The notes under the pieces are model-generated. The model worked only from the letters and a program-made list of their open reading frames with translations. It ran no database searches and was not told the origin of the DNA. A DNA stretch of 64,000 nucleotides from Thermus islandicus DSM 21543 (GTDB taxonomy: Bacteria > Deinococcota > Deinococci > Deinococcales > Thermaceae), in contig NZ_ATXJ01000001.1 of NCBI RefSeq assembly GCF_000421625.1, positions 248,001 through 312,000 of the forward strand, given 5' to 3'. This document shows positions 17,576 through 24,833 of the stretch, piece after piece. Numbering within the stretch: the stretch's first letter is position 1; each line of letters begins with the position of its first letter. A program made the position numbers and the translations under genes.

Positions 17576-18843
17576 GCCTCAGGTCCCGCATTGCGCTGCT
17601 CACGGGGCTCGTGGCCTTCCTGGGCCTGGCCCTGGGCCTTTTCCTCTCCAGCCTCCTCCTCTCCCGCCTGGCCCTCCTGGAGGTGGACCGCACCCTGCGC
17701 CTCCAGGCCCGCACCCTCCTGCAGGAGGCCCTGGCCACCCCGGACCGGCAGGTGCCCCCCGAAGAGGAGGCCGACCTGCTCTTCGGGGACTTCCCCGCCG
17801 CCGCCTGGATCTACGAGGGGGGACGGCTGGTCTGGCAGGGGGGCCTGCCCTCCGCCCCGAACCTCCTCAAGGGCCTGGTCCACGAAAGGCCCGTTTCCCT
17901 GGCGGGCTGGCGGGCCCTGGCCCTGGAGCGGGGGGGGCTCAGGGTGGTGGTGGCCCAGCCCCTGGGCCTGGTGGAGCGGCTCGCCCTCCTCTACCTGCGC
18001 CTGGGCCTCCCCCTCCTCCTCCTGGTGGGGCTTTTGTCTGGGGCCCTGGCCTACCTCCTCCTCCGCCCGGTCCTGAGTCCCCTGAAGCGCCTGGCCGAGG
18101 CCGCCCTTCGCTTTGAGCCCATACCCCCCTTGCCGGGCCGGGATGAGGTGGCAAGCCTTGCCCAGGCCTTCGCCCAGTTGCTCAGGACCCTGAAGGAGGA
18201 GCGGGCCCGGGAACAGGCCTTCCTGGCCCTGGCCAGCCACGAGCTCAAGACCCCCATCGCCGCCTTTCGGGTGGGCCTGGAAAGCCTCCTGGCCCAAGAA
18301 AGGGTGGACCGGGAGGCCCTGAAGCGGCTCAAGGTGCAGGCGGAGCGCCTCGAGGCCCTGGCGGAAAACCTCCTCGCCCTCTCCCGGGCCGGGGCCCAGG
18401 ACCTGAGGCTGGCCGAGGTGGACCTTTACGCCCTCGTCTCGGAGGCCTTTGACCGCTTCCAGCCCCTCGCCGTGGCCCTGGGGCGGGAGCTCGTCCTGGA
18501 AGGGGTCTCCGCCAGGGTGGCGGCGGACGCCAGGCTCCTGGAACGGGCCCTCAATAACCTTGTGCAGAACGCCCTCCTCCACGGCCAGGGCACGGTGCGG
18601 CTTCGGGTGGGCCAGGACGCGGAAGGGGCCTACCTGGAGGTGGAGGACCAGGGACCCGGGCCCTCCTCGAGGGCCCGGGAAGGTCTGGGCCTGAGGGTGG
18701 CGCGCCAGGTGGCCCTGGCCCTAGGGGGTTCCCTCGTCCTCGTCCCCGGTCCCCCTTTCCGGGCCCGCCTCCGCTTCAGACCAGATTCAGCCTCATTCCC
18801 TAGGCTTCTCTCTGGAGCGCCAAGCTCCGGAGGTGCAGCATGA
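17572..18843 (+). CDS. Sensor histidine kinase
   Basis: 423 residues from ATG 17572. Two membrane spans (about 8-30 and 140-165) enclose a 110-residue outer sensor domain of no recognised family. A HAMP-like linker follows, then the phosphoacceptor H223 (ASHELKTPIAAF), the N box NNLVQNALLHG and the G box DQGPGP. The ATP lid is short. It should phosphorylate the overlapping response regulator. The last 20 residues (FRPDSASF onward) extend beyond the kinase core because the frame runs through the promoter of the next gene, ending in an ATGA overlap. Confidence 0.92.
   Translation: MSLRSRIALLTGLVAFLGLALGLFLSSLLLSRLALLEVDRTLRLQARTLLQEALATPDRQVPPEEEADLLFGDFPAAAWIYEGGRLVWQGGLPSAPNLLKGLVHERPVSLAGWRALALERGGLRVVVAQPLGLVERLALLYLRLGLPLLLLVGLLSGALAYLLLRPVLSPLKRLAEAALRFEPIPPLPGRDEVASLAQAFAQLLRTLKEERAREQAFLALASHELKTPIAAFRVGLESLLAQERVDREALKRLKVQAERLEALAENLLALSRAGAQDLRLAEVDLYALVSEAFDRFQPLAVALGRELVLEGVSARVAADARLLERALNNLVQNALLHGQGTVRLRVGQDAEGAYLEVEDQGPGPSSRAREGLGLRVARQVALALGGSLVLVPGPPFRARLRFRPDSASFPRLLSGAPSSGGAA
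18774..18806 (+). promoter_or_regulatory. Intragenic promoter with NTTCAGN tandem site
   Basis: CTTCAGA (18774-18780) and ATTCAGC (18785-18791) have an 11-bp period and are followed after 9 bp by TAGGCT (18801-18806). The site lies inside the 3' end of the kinase gene and should drive the gene at 18840 separately from the operon promoter. Confidence 0.6.
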
Positions 18844-19247
18844 AACGGATGGCGTGGCTCTTGATGGCATCGGCCCTGGCCCTGGCCGCCCCGGCCACCC
18901 AGGGGAAGCTCACGGTGAGCGCGGCCTTCCCGCCTAAGGTCCTGCCGCCCAGCACGGTTCTTATCCTGGAGGACGCCAAGGGCATGGCCCTCTGGGAAAG
19001 CGGCAAGGGCGTGGCTCCGGCGGCCGAGGCGCTAGAGAAGGCAGCCTACGTGGTCTTCAAGCTCCCCAAGGCCACCTACCGCTACCCCGTGGTCAAGAAG
19101 GGCATGGCCCTGGAGGAGCTCGAGGTCAAGGTGGGGAAGCGGGTCTACACCTTGGGCACGCTGCTCAAGAACCGGAACGTGGCCGTGGGGAAGGACGGGA
19201 GCCTCATGCCCCTGAAGGCGGCCAAGCCCTCCTCCAAGAAGCCCTAA
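18840..19247 (+). CDS. Small secreted protein of unknown function
   Basis: 135 residues. Clear signal peptide (MKRMAWLLMASALALAAPA). The mature part is lysine-rich, with KLTVSAAFPPKVLPPSTV near the start and a TLGTLLKNRNVAVGKDG segment; it ends in AAKPSSKKP. No family recognised. It shares the GGAGGTGCAGC leader and the NTTCAGN promoter type with the cytochrome gene, so both are probably induced by the same two-component system. A strong terminator follows, ending the operon. Confidence 0.7.
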   Translation: MKRMAWLLMASALALAAPATQGKLTVSAAFPPKVLPPSTVLILEDAKGMALWESGKGVAPAAEALEKAAYVVFKLPKATYRYPVVKKGMALEELEVKVGKRVYTLGTLLKNRNVAVGKDGSLMPLKAAKPSSKKP

Positions 19248-19285
19248 CCCTGGAGTAGGGGCGGTTTACCCAAGTCCCTTCCTGA

Positions 19286-19318
19286 GGCCGCTGGCCCCCA
19301 GCTTGGGGGCCAGCGGCC
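19286..19318 (+). terminator. Strong intrinsic-type terminator
   Basis: GGCCGCTGGCCCCC (19286-19299) pairs over its full 14 bases with 19305-19318 around an AGCTT loop, followed by TTCCT. It ends the cytochrome/two-component operon. Confidence 0.85.
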
Positions 19319-19370
19319 TTCCTCGCCTATACGCGTGAGGCACCTCGCAGCTCCACATCTATAAGAATGG

Positions 19371-19399
19371 CGGTCCATCCCCACGTGCGTGGGGACTAC
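19371..19399 (-). CRISPR. Solitary type I-E-like CRISPR repeat (29 bp)
   Basis: The minus strand reads GTAGTCCCCACGC, then ACGTGGGGATGGACCG: 29 nt with the short GTCCCCACGC/ACGTGGGGA dyad and the GGACCG end of Thermus type I-E repeats. No second copy occurs nearby, so there is no array. A TATAAG lies just to its left (19360-19365). It may be the relic of a collapsed array or a repeat captured during rearrangement. No cas gene is present in the window. Confidence 0.7.
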
Positions 19400-19464
19400 C
19401 CTTCGCCCTGGCCGCCTGGGCCGGGTGGGAGCTGTGGCAGGCCTACCGGCGTTAAGATGAAAGC

Positions 19465-19662
19465 ATGATCTTACCCGAGGAGATGGAAAAGGCCCTAGAG
19501 CGCTTCAAAAAGGTCTATGGTCCCGGCTGGGAGAAAAAGCTCCTTAGCTTGAAGGGCAGACGAGCTGGGAAAATCCGGTACCGCTCCGGCCAGCTCGTAG
19601 CGCCGAAATATTCGCCCTCGCAAGACCATATTCAGGTGGGGACTCTCACATGTATGAGGTAG
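19465..19662 (+). CDS. Short hypothetical protein
   Basis: 65 codons from ATG 19465. The sequence (MILPEEMEKALERFKKVYG, later KLLSLKGRRAGKIRYRSGQL) is hydrophilic and has plausible helix content at the start, but no family is recognised. Base composition is lower in GC than the neighbours and the flanks hold an orphan CRISPR repeat, so this may be a fragment of acquired DNA. The final residues (VGTLTCMR) do not look like a natural domain end; truncation is possible. Confidence 0.35.
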   Translation: MILPEEMEKALERFKKVYGPGWEKKLLSLKGRRAGKIRYRSGQLVAPKYSPSQDHIQVGTLTCMR

Positions 19663-19788
19663 ATATCTCCTGGGGTGCACTTTGAGGGAAGCTTGACTCG
19701 GAGGCCAGGAGCTTCTGTTCTCTCCCCGCGCCGGGGCGATGTCTAGAGCGCAAGCACGAAGGGAAAGCGCGGACCAAGAGTGGGGCCC

Positions 19789-20646
19789 TTACCCCTCGAG
19801 GCCCGCCTGGGCCTCGGCGAGCCGAAGGACTGCGGTCCAGTCCTCCTCCCCCATCCCCCTCGCCACCCCTTCCAGAAACCGGTCCAGTAGAAGGTGCCCG
19901 AGGGGCAGGGGCGTGTGGGTGGTGTCCGCCGCCTGGTGAATGAGGCGTACGTCCTTGAGCCCCAGCCGGAGCTTGAACCCGGGGGGGCTGAAGCGCCTTT
20001 CCAGAAGGATCCGCCCGTAGGCCTCGTAGATCGGGGAGCGGAAAAAGCCCCGCACCACCTCGTAAAAGGCCTCCCGCCTCACCCCGTTCCTCTCCACCAG
20101 CACGTAGGCCTCGGAAAGGGCCTCCAGCATGCTGGCGATGAGGAAGTTCCCCCCGAGCTTCACCGCGTGGGCCAGGTGGGGGGCCTCCCCCACCTCGTAG
20201 ACCTCCACCCCCAGGGCCTTGAGGAGGGGCCTCGCCTCCTCCACGTCCGCGGGCGCCCCCGCCACCACGATCCTGAGCTCCCCCTTGGCCGCCGCCTCGG
20301 GCCGGCCGAAGACGGGGGCCGCCAGGTAGCGCTTCCCCGCCTGCCTATGCCTTTCCCAGAGGGCGCGGGAGTAGGGCACCCCCAGGGTGCTCATGGCGAT
20401 GTGGAGGCCCCCCGGGGGAAGCCCCTCCAGGATCTCGGGGAGGACGGCCTCGGTGGCGGCGTCGTCCGCCAGCATGGTGATGACCACTCCCGTTTCCGCC
20501 GCCTCCTTGGGGCTTCCCACCGGGATGAGGCCCTCCGCCTCCTTGGGCGTGCGGTTCCAGGCCAGAACCTCGTACCCCGCTTTGGCCAGGTTCTTGGCCA
20601 TGGGGAGGCCCATGCTCCCAAGCCCCACGAAGCCGATCCGCCGCAT
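19789..20646 (-). CDS. NAD(P)-dependent beta-hydroxyacid dehydrogenase
   Basis: 285 residues of the 3-hydroxyisobutyrate dehydrogenase family: Rossmann motif GFVGLGSMGLPMAKNLA, the cofactor-recognising NRTPKE (arginine after the second strand points to NADPH), substrate loop STLGVPYSR, and catalytic K163 in AVKLGGNFLIAS. The usual STxxP motif reads MSTLGVP. It could reduce or oxidise glyoxylate/succinate semialdehyde or 3-hydroxyisobutyrate. A -10 box TAGGAT (minus strand, 20658-20653) ends six bases before the ATG, so the message is probably leaderless. Confidence 0.8.
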   Translation of the reverse strand: MRRIGFVGLGSMGLPMAKNLAKAGYEVLAWNRTPKEAEGLIPVGSPKEAAETGVVITMLADDAATEAVLPEILEGLPPGGLHIAMSTLGVPYSRALWERHRQAGKRYLAAPVFGRPEAAAKGELRIVVAGAPADVEEARPLLKALGVEVYEVGEAPHLAHAVKLGGNFLIASMLEALSEAYVLVERNGVRREAFYEVVRGFFRSPIYEAYGRILLERRFSPPGFKLRLGLKDVRLIHQAADTTHTPLPLGHLLLDRFLEGVARGMGEEDWTAVLRLAEAQAGLEG

Positions 20647-20672
20647 ACCCCCATCCTACCCCAGGGGGGGCC

Positions 20673-20690
20673 CTTAAGCTCGGCTTAAGG
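20673..20690. promoter_or_regulatory. Tandem CTTAAG repeats with 11-bp period
   Basis: CTTAAGC (20673-20679) and CTTAAGG (20684-20690) differ by one base from the CTTCAGC units elsewhere and have the same period. They lie between the dehydrogenase and the DUF1800 gene. The nearest -10-like boxes (TAGCCT 20710, TAGGCT 20723) are farther away than at the other sites, and the unit is itself palindromic, so direction is unclear. Confidence 0.35.
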
Positions 20691-20748
20691 AAACGCCCCT
20701 TGCTCCCTTTAGCCTCCGGGCTTAGGCTCCCCGGGCGAGGAGGCGAGC

Positions 20749-21870
20749 ATGGACTTCACCCCCCTCGAGGCCGCCCACCTCCTGCGCCGGGCCGCCGCCC
20801 GGGGCCGGAAGGAGGAGGCGGAGGCCTTGGCCGAGCTGGGGCTCAAGGGGGCGGTGGAGCGGCTTCTCGCCCCGCCTGCCCTCCCCCCCGACCCCGAGCT
20901 CCCGGAGAAGCCCGGGGAGGCCTGGGAGCCCCTCACCGCCTGGTGGCTGAACCACTGGCTCACCACCCCCACCCCGGCCGCAGAAAGGCTCGTCCTCTTC
21001 CTCCACGGCCACTTCACCAGCGAGCTGAGGAAGGTGCGCTCCCCCCAGGCCATGAGCCTGCAGAACCAAACCTTCCGCACCCTCGCCTACGGCTCCTTCC
21101 GGGACCTCCTCTTCGCCGTGGCCCGCGACCCCGCCATGCTCCTCTACCTGGACAACGCTCAAAGCCGCAAGGAGCACCCCAACGAGAACTGGGCTCGGGA
21201 GCTTCTGGAGCTCTTCACCCTGGGGGTGGGCCACTACGGCGAGGAGGACGTGATGGCCGCCGCCCGCGCCTTCACCGGCTATTCCGTGGACGAGAAGGCC
21301 CTCAAAGCGGGGAAGCCCCGCTTCCTCTTCCGCCGGGCCTGGCACGACCCGGGCAAGAAGCGCTTCCTGGGGAGGGAGGTGGAGGGCGGGGACGAGGTCC
21401 TGGAGATCCTGGCCGACCACCCCGCCACCTACGGGCGCCTCGCCCGCAAGCTCCTCGCCTTCTACTTTGCCCCCAACCCCGAGCCCGCCCTCGAGGCCGA
21501 GGTGGCGCGGATCCTCAAGGAGATGGGCTTCCGGGAGGCCCTCGCCTACCTCTTCCAGCAGGAGGCCTTCTACCGAGCACGGGGCCTCTTGGTGCGGAGC
21601 CCCGTGGAGCACGTGGTGGGCCTGGCCTACGCCGCCTCCTTGCGGGAGGTGCCCAGGGCCTGGATCCGGGCCCTTCCCGCCATGGGGCAGGCCCCCTTCA
21701 ACCCCCCGAACGTCAAGGGCTGGGAGGGGGGCCGGGCCTGGCTTGGGGACACCGCCCTCCTCGTCCGGCTCAATTTGGCGGCGGGCCTGAAAGGGCCCTT
21801 GGACCTTTTTGTCTTCGCGGACGGGGAAGGCCTCGAGGCCCTCGTCCGCCCCGAGGCCCAGCTCCTTTAG
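20749..21870 (+). CDS. DUF1800 family protein
   Basis: 373 residues matching the DUF1800 family: an early HxxRRAAARG-like helix, then WWLNHWLTTPTPAAERLVLFLHGHFTS, the NENWARELLELFTLG core and the RAFTGYSV segment, and a C-terminal PPNVKGWEGGRAWL. The biochemical role of the family is unknown, but it is nearly always paired with DUF1501, as here. The N-terminal signal peptide seen in many relatives is absent. An ATG with a GCGAGGAGGCGAGC ribosome site fixes the start. The DUF1501 gene starts 3 nt after its stop. Confidence 0.85.
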   Translation: MDFTPLEAAHLLRRAAARGRKEEAEALAELGLKGAVERLLAPPALPPDPELPEKPGEAWEPLTAWWLNHWLTTPTPAAERLVLFLHGHFTSELRKVRSPQAMSLQNQTFRTLAYGSFRDLLFAVARDPAMLLYLDNAQSRKEHPNENWARELLELFTLGVGHYGEEDVMAAARAFTGYSVDEKALKAGKPRFLFRRAWHDPGKKRFLGREVEGGDEVLEILADHPATYGRLARKLLAFYFAPNPEPALEAEVARILKEMGFREALAYLFQQEAFYRARGLLVRSPVEHVVGLAYAASLREVPRAWIRALPAMGQAPFNPPNVKGWEGGRAWLGDTALLVRLNLAAGLKGPLDLFVFADGEGLEALVRPEAQLL

Positions 21871-21873
21871 GAG

Positions 21874-23037
21874 GTGAGTGTGGATCGGCGCGAGTTCGTC
21901 AAAAGCGGCCTCTTGGGCCTTGCCCTGAGCCAGGCCCCGACCCTTTTTTGGCGCACCGCCCTGGCGGCGGAGGCCGGGGAGAAGATCCTGGTGGTGGTCC
22001 AGCTTTCCGGGGGGAACGACCAGCTCAACACCCTGGTGCCCTACCGGCAGGAGCTCTACTACCGCCTGAGGCCGAGGCTCGCGGTGCCTGCCCGGGAGGT
22101 GCTGGACCTGAACGGGCGCCTGGGCCTGCACCCCGCCCTCCGGCCCCTCATGCCCCTCTACGAGGCAGGGGCCTTGGCCCTCCTCCCCCAGGTGGGCTAC
22201 CCCAATCCCAGCCGGAGCCACTTCGTCTCCATGGCGGTCTGGCACACTGCGGACCCCGAGCGAAAGGCGGCCTCGGGCTGGCTCGGGCGGCTTTTGGACC
22301 AGGGAGCGGACCCCCTGTGCGAGACCTACCTGGGGGCCAGCACCCCCTTGGCCCTCACCGGGAGCCAGGCCCTGGCCCCCAGCGTGGAGAGCCTGGAGGG
22401 CTTTGAGCTGAGGCTCCCTCCTCCCTTGCGCACCCGCTGGGAGGAGGCCCTCCTCCGCCCCAGGCAGGGGGAGGCGGAGGCGGTGCGCCAGGCCTTCCTA
22501 AGGCTCAAGGCCACCTTGGCCCAGGTGGGGCGGGCCCGGGGGGTGAAGAACCGGGTGGACTACCCCAACCACCCCTTTGGCAGGGCCCTGGCCGACGTGG
22601 CCCGCATGATCGCCGCCGAGCTGCCCACCCGGGTCTTCTACGTCTCCTTAGGGAGCTTTGACACCCACGCCGACCAGCCCAAGCGGCACGAGGAGCTCCT
22701 CGGCCTCCTGGCCCAGGGGCTTGCCGCCTTCCACCAGGAGATGCGCCTTCTGGGAAGGGAGCGGGAGGTGCTGGTCCTGGGCTTCTCCGAGTTCGGGAGA
22801 CGGGCTCAGGAGAACGCCTCCTACGGCACCGACCACGGCAAGGGAGGGCTGATGTTCGCCCTCGGGCCGGTGAGGGGCGGGGTCTTGGGCCCCGAGCCCG
22901 ACCTCGAGGACCTGGACGAGGGGGACCTCCGCTTTCAGCTGGACTTCCGCGCCGTCTACGCGGCTGCGCTGCGCTTTTTGGGCCTCGAGCCCGCCTCCAT
23001 CCTGGGCCCGGGCCCAGCCCCCATTCCCCTGGTCTAG
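21874..23037 (+). CDS. DUF1501 family Tat-exported protein
   Basis: 387 residues. The N-terminus VDRREFVKSGLLGLALSQAP is a twin-arginine signal. The body matches DUF1501, which has a sulfatase/alkaline-phosphatase-like fold: VVVQLSGGNDQLNTLVPY near the start, NPSRSHFVSMAVWHTA, then SLGSFDTHADQ and the late GFSEFGRRAQENASYGTDHGKG. Metal binding through the Asp/His motifs is likely. The partner DUF1800 protein has no signal and may be co-exported with it. GTG 21874 or the in-frame GTG 21880 are both possible starts. tatA lies convergently just beyond the stop. Confidence 0.85.
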   Translation: MSVDRREFVKSGLLGLALSQAPTLFWRTALAAEAGEKILVVVQLSGGNDQLNTLVPYRQELYYRLRPRLAVPAREVLDLNGRLGLHPALRPLMPLYEAGALALLPQVGYPNPSRSHFVSMAVWHTADPERKAASGWLGRLLDQGADPLCETYLGASTPLALTGSQALAPSVESLEGFELRLPPPLRTRWEEALLRPRQGEAEAVRQAFLRLKATLAQVGRARGVKNRVDYPNHPFGRALADVARMIAAELPTRVFYVSLGSFDTHADQPKRHEELLGLLAQGLAAFHQEMRLLGREREVLVLGFSEFGRRAQENASYGTDHGKGGLMFALGPVRGGVLGPEPDLEDLDEGDLRFQLDFRAVYAAALRFLGLEPASILGPGPAPIPLV

Positions 23038-23040
23038 GGC

Positions 23041-23259
23041 CTACCCTTTTTTGGGCTCTTCCGCCTTGGCCTCCGGGGGTTTGGGGGCCTCGGGGGGCTT
23101 GGCCTCCTCCTTGACCTCCTCCACCACCCCCTCCATGCTCCGCTTGAACTCCCGTACGGACTGGCCAAGGCCCCGGGCGAGCTCGGGGAGCTTCCGGGGG
23201 CCGAAGAGGAGGAGAGCTACCACCAGGATGGCGATGAGCTGGGCCGGACTGTCAATCAT
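23041..23259 (-). CDS. tatA: Twin-arginine translocase subunit TatA
   Basis: 72 residues: short polar N-terminus, one span (AQLIAILVVALLLFGPRKLPELARGLGQ) with the FGPRKLPELAR hinge that defines TatA, an amphipathic helix, and a Pro/Glu/Lys tail. It builds the export pore for folded Tat substrates, of which at least two are encoded nearby (the bicupin and the DUF1501 protein). Its own promoter with the tandem NTTCAG site lies just upstream. The frame is also open upstream and joins an HTH domain, so it may be made in two forms. Confidence 0.92.
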   Translation of the reverse strand: MIDSPAQLIAILVVALLLFGPRKLPELARGLGQSVREFKRSMEGVVEEVKEEAKPPEAPKPPEAKAEEPKKG

Positions 23260-23583
23260 GGCGGTTTCATTGTTAGGGGCCAACCTGAACCGAAGCTGAA
23301 GTCCCCGCAAGGCCTTGACTGCGGCCTCGGTCCGGTCGCTGGCCCCAAGCTTCTCCAGAAGGCTTTCCACATGGGTCTTAACCGTGCTAGGGCGGATGCC
23401 CAGGGCCTTGGCGATCTCTTTGTTGGAAAGTCCGCGAGCGATGAGCCTCAGGATCTCCCGCTCGCTGAGGAGGGGTGCGGCACCGCTCGCGCCAGGGCAT
23501 TCCCGCGGCCCCAAGGCCAGGCCGCCTCCCCCAGACCCTCCTCCTCGTTCCCCCAGAGGGGATTTCACCTGGGCCTCAGGCAT
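23041..23583 (-). CDS. LuxR-type HTH domain in frame with TatA
   Basis: From ATG 23583 the frame encodes a glycine-rich N-terminus (about 40 residues), a complete LuxR/GerE helix-turn-helix (LSEREILRLIARGLSNKEIA, then STVKTHVESLLEKLGASDRTEAAVKAL), a short linker LRFRLAPNNETA and, without any stop codon, the whole TatA protein. No receiver domain is present. Either the HTH gene has lost its stop and now yields a membrane-tethered HTH-TatA fusion of 180 residues, or it is a relic whose end overlaps the tatA promoter. The linker codons are the tatA operator-promoter itself. The ATG is only 19 bp from the divergent PAP2 start. Confidence 0.5.
   Translation of the reverse strand: MPEAQVKSPLGERGGGSGGGGLALGPRECPGASGAAPLLSEREILRLIARGLSNKEIAKALGIRPSTVKTHVESLLEKLGASDRTEAAVKALRGLQLRFRLAPNNETAMIDSPAQLIAILVVALLLFGPRKLPELARGLGQSVREFKRSMEGVVEEVKEEAKPPEAPKPPEAKAEEPKKG
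23269..23301 (-). promoter_or_regulatory. tatA promoter with CTTCAGC/GTTCAGG tandem site
   Basis: On the minus strand CTTCAGC (23301-23295), TTCG, GTTCAGG (23290-23284), then 9 bp to AACAAT (23274-23269). The start codon follows 9 bp after the -10, so the message is nearly leaderless. Period and spacing equal those before the cytochrome c gene. Confidence 0.6.
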
Positions 23584-23602
23584 AGCGGCTAGGCTTCCCC
23601 CC

Positions 23603-24262
23603 ATGCCGCGCCCTGCCCGCACCCTAGTTCCGCCGCTCCCTTCTGCCCTACCCCTTTGGGCTTTTCTCCTTTTCCTGCTCCTGGGGGCGCTGACCCGGCA
23701 CCGCGACGCCCTGCCCCCGGACCTTCTCCTCCTGGCCTTTCTCCACGCCCACCGCACCCCCTTTCTGGACAGGCTGGCCCTCCTCCTTTCCCAATCCGCC
23801 TCCTTTAAGGCCCTCCTTCCTCTCCTACTCCTTGTTCCCCTTATCCCTCTGGGGCTGACCCGGGCCTACCTGGGGCGGAGGGCCTGGGCCCCTTGGGTGC
23901 TGGCCATAGCCGGGGGTGCCTTCTGGACCGAGGTCGCCAAGTGGGCCTTCGCCCGGGAACGCCCCCACCTCTTCCCCTCCCCGATCCGGGAGGCGGGGTA
24001 CGGCTTTCCCTCGGGCCATGCCGAGATCAGCCTGGCCCTGGTCCTCTCCCTTTACCTCCTCTTCTCCGGGGTCCCCCAACCCCGGGGGAACCGCTTTCGG
24101 CCGGCCTTCTGGGTTCTGGCCCTGGGCCTCCCCTGGGCCTTTCTGGTGGGCCTCTCCCGCCTCTACCTCCAGGTCCACTACCCCTCGGACGTCCTCGGGG
24201 GCTGGGCCCTTGCGGTAGCCTGGACGCTATGGGTGTGGCGCTGGACGCCAAGTCACTTCTAG
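23603..24262 (+). CDS. PAP2-family membrane phosphatase
   Basis: 219 residues with about five spans. The three acid-phosphatase motifs are KWAFARERPH, PSGHAE and SRLYLQVHYPSD, which supply the phosphate-binding and nucleophilic histidines. It probably dephosphorylates a lipid pyrophosphate such as undecaprenyl pyrophosphate at the outer face of the membrane. TAGGCT (23590-23595) ends seven bases before the ATG, so the gene is probably leaderless. Its end overlaps the DedA gene by 34 nt. Confidence 0.85.
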   Translation: MPRPARTLVPPLPSALPLWAFLLFLLLGALTRHRDALPPDLLLLAFLHAHRTPFLDRLALLLSQSASFKALLPLLLLVPLIPLGLTRAYLGRRAWAPWVLAIAGGAFWTEVAKWAFARERPHLFPSPIREAGYGFPSGHAEISLALVLSLYLLFSGVPQPRGNRFRPAFWVLALGLPWAFLVGLSRLYLQVHYPSDVLGGWALAVAWTLWVWRWTPSHF

Positions 24263-24801
24263 AAACCCTCTCCTACCCCGGCCTTTTCGCCCTTCCCCTG
24301 GTGGAGACGGGCCTTCTGTTCGGCTTCTTCCTGCCCGGGGATAGCTTCCTCGTCACAGTGGGCCTCTTCGCCGCCGCGGGGCACCTGGCCCTGGGCCCAA
24401 GCCTCCTCCTCCTTTTCCTGGGCTCTTTCCTGGGCCATCAGCTGGGCTACTTCTGGGGACGGCGGCTCGGGAGAGGGCTCAAGGCCCGGATGCGGCCCGA
24501 GCACTGGGAAAAGACCGAGGCCTTTCTCAGGCGCCGGGGAGCGCTGGCCCTCCTCCTCGCCCCCCTGATCCCCGTGGTGCGCACGGGCATGCCCTTCGTG
24601 GCGGGGGCCTTCGCCTACCCCTACCGCCGCTTCCTCCCTCTCTCCTTCCTGGGGACCCTGCTCTGGACGCAGGGGGTGACCCTCTTGGGCTACCTCCTCG
24701 GGCGGGCCCTGCCGGGCCTAGACCGCTACCTCCTCCTGGTGGTGGGCCTGGTGGTCCTCGTCTCCCTCCTGCCTGCCCTTTGGGAGGCGAGGCGGCGGTG
24801 A
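24229..24801 (+). CDS. DedA-family (SNARE-associated) membrane protein
   Basis: 190 residues. Family signatures: PGLFALPLVETGLLFGFFLPGDS, the re-entrant FLGSFLGHQLGYFWGRRLG, and the second loop LLAPLIPVVRTGMPFVAG with the conserved arginine. DedA proteins recycle undecaprenyl phosphate or flip other phospholipids; coupling with a PAP2 phosphatase fits undecaprenyl-phosphate recycling. ATG 24229 gives a 34-nt overlap with PAP2; the GTG at 24235 is an alternative. Confidence 0.85.
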   Translation: MGVALDAKSLLETLSYPGLFALPLVETGLLFGFFLPGDSFLVTVGLFAAAGHLALGPSLLLLFLGSFLGHQLGYFWGRRLGRGLKARMRPEHWEKTEAFLRRRGALALLLAPLIPVVRTGMPFVAGAFAYPYRRFLPLSFLGTLLWTQGVTLLGYLLGRALPGLDRYLLLVVGLVVLVSLLPALWEARRR

Positions 24802-24833
24802 GGCGGGCCGTGGCCTGGGGGCGGGTACCCCGG

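Noticed and set aside
19400-19464. A CRISPR leader or spacer next to the single repeat
   Set aside because: The flank is GC-rich without a second repeat; no leader features are visible.
20700-22406. A long plus-strand frame of Pro/Gly/Arg-rich sequence across the DUF1800 gene
   Set aside because: It is a shadow of the true frame and shows no domain.
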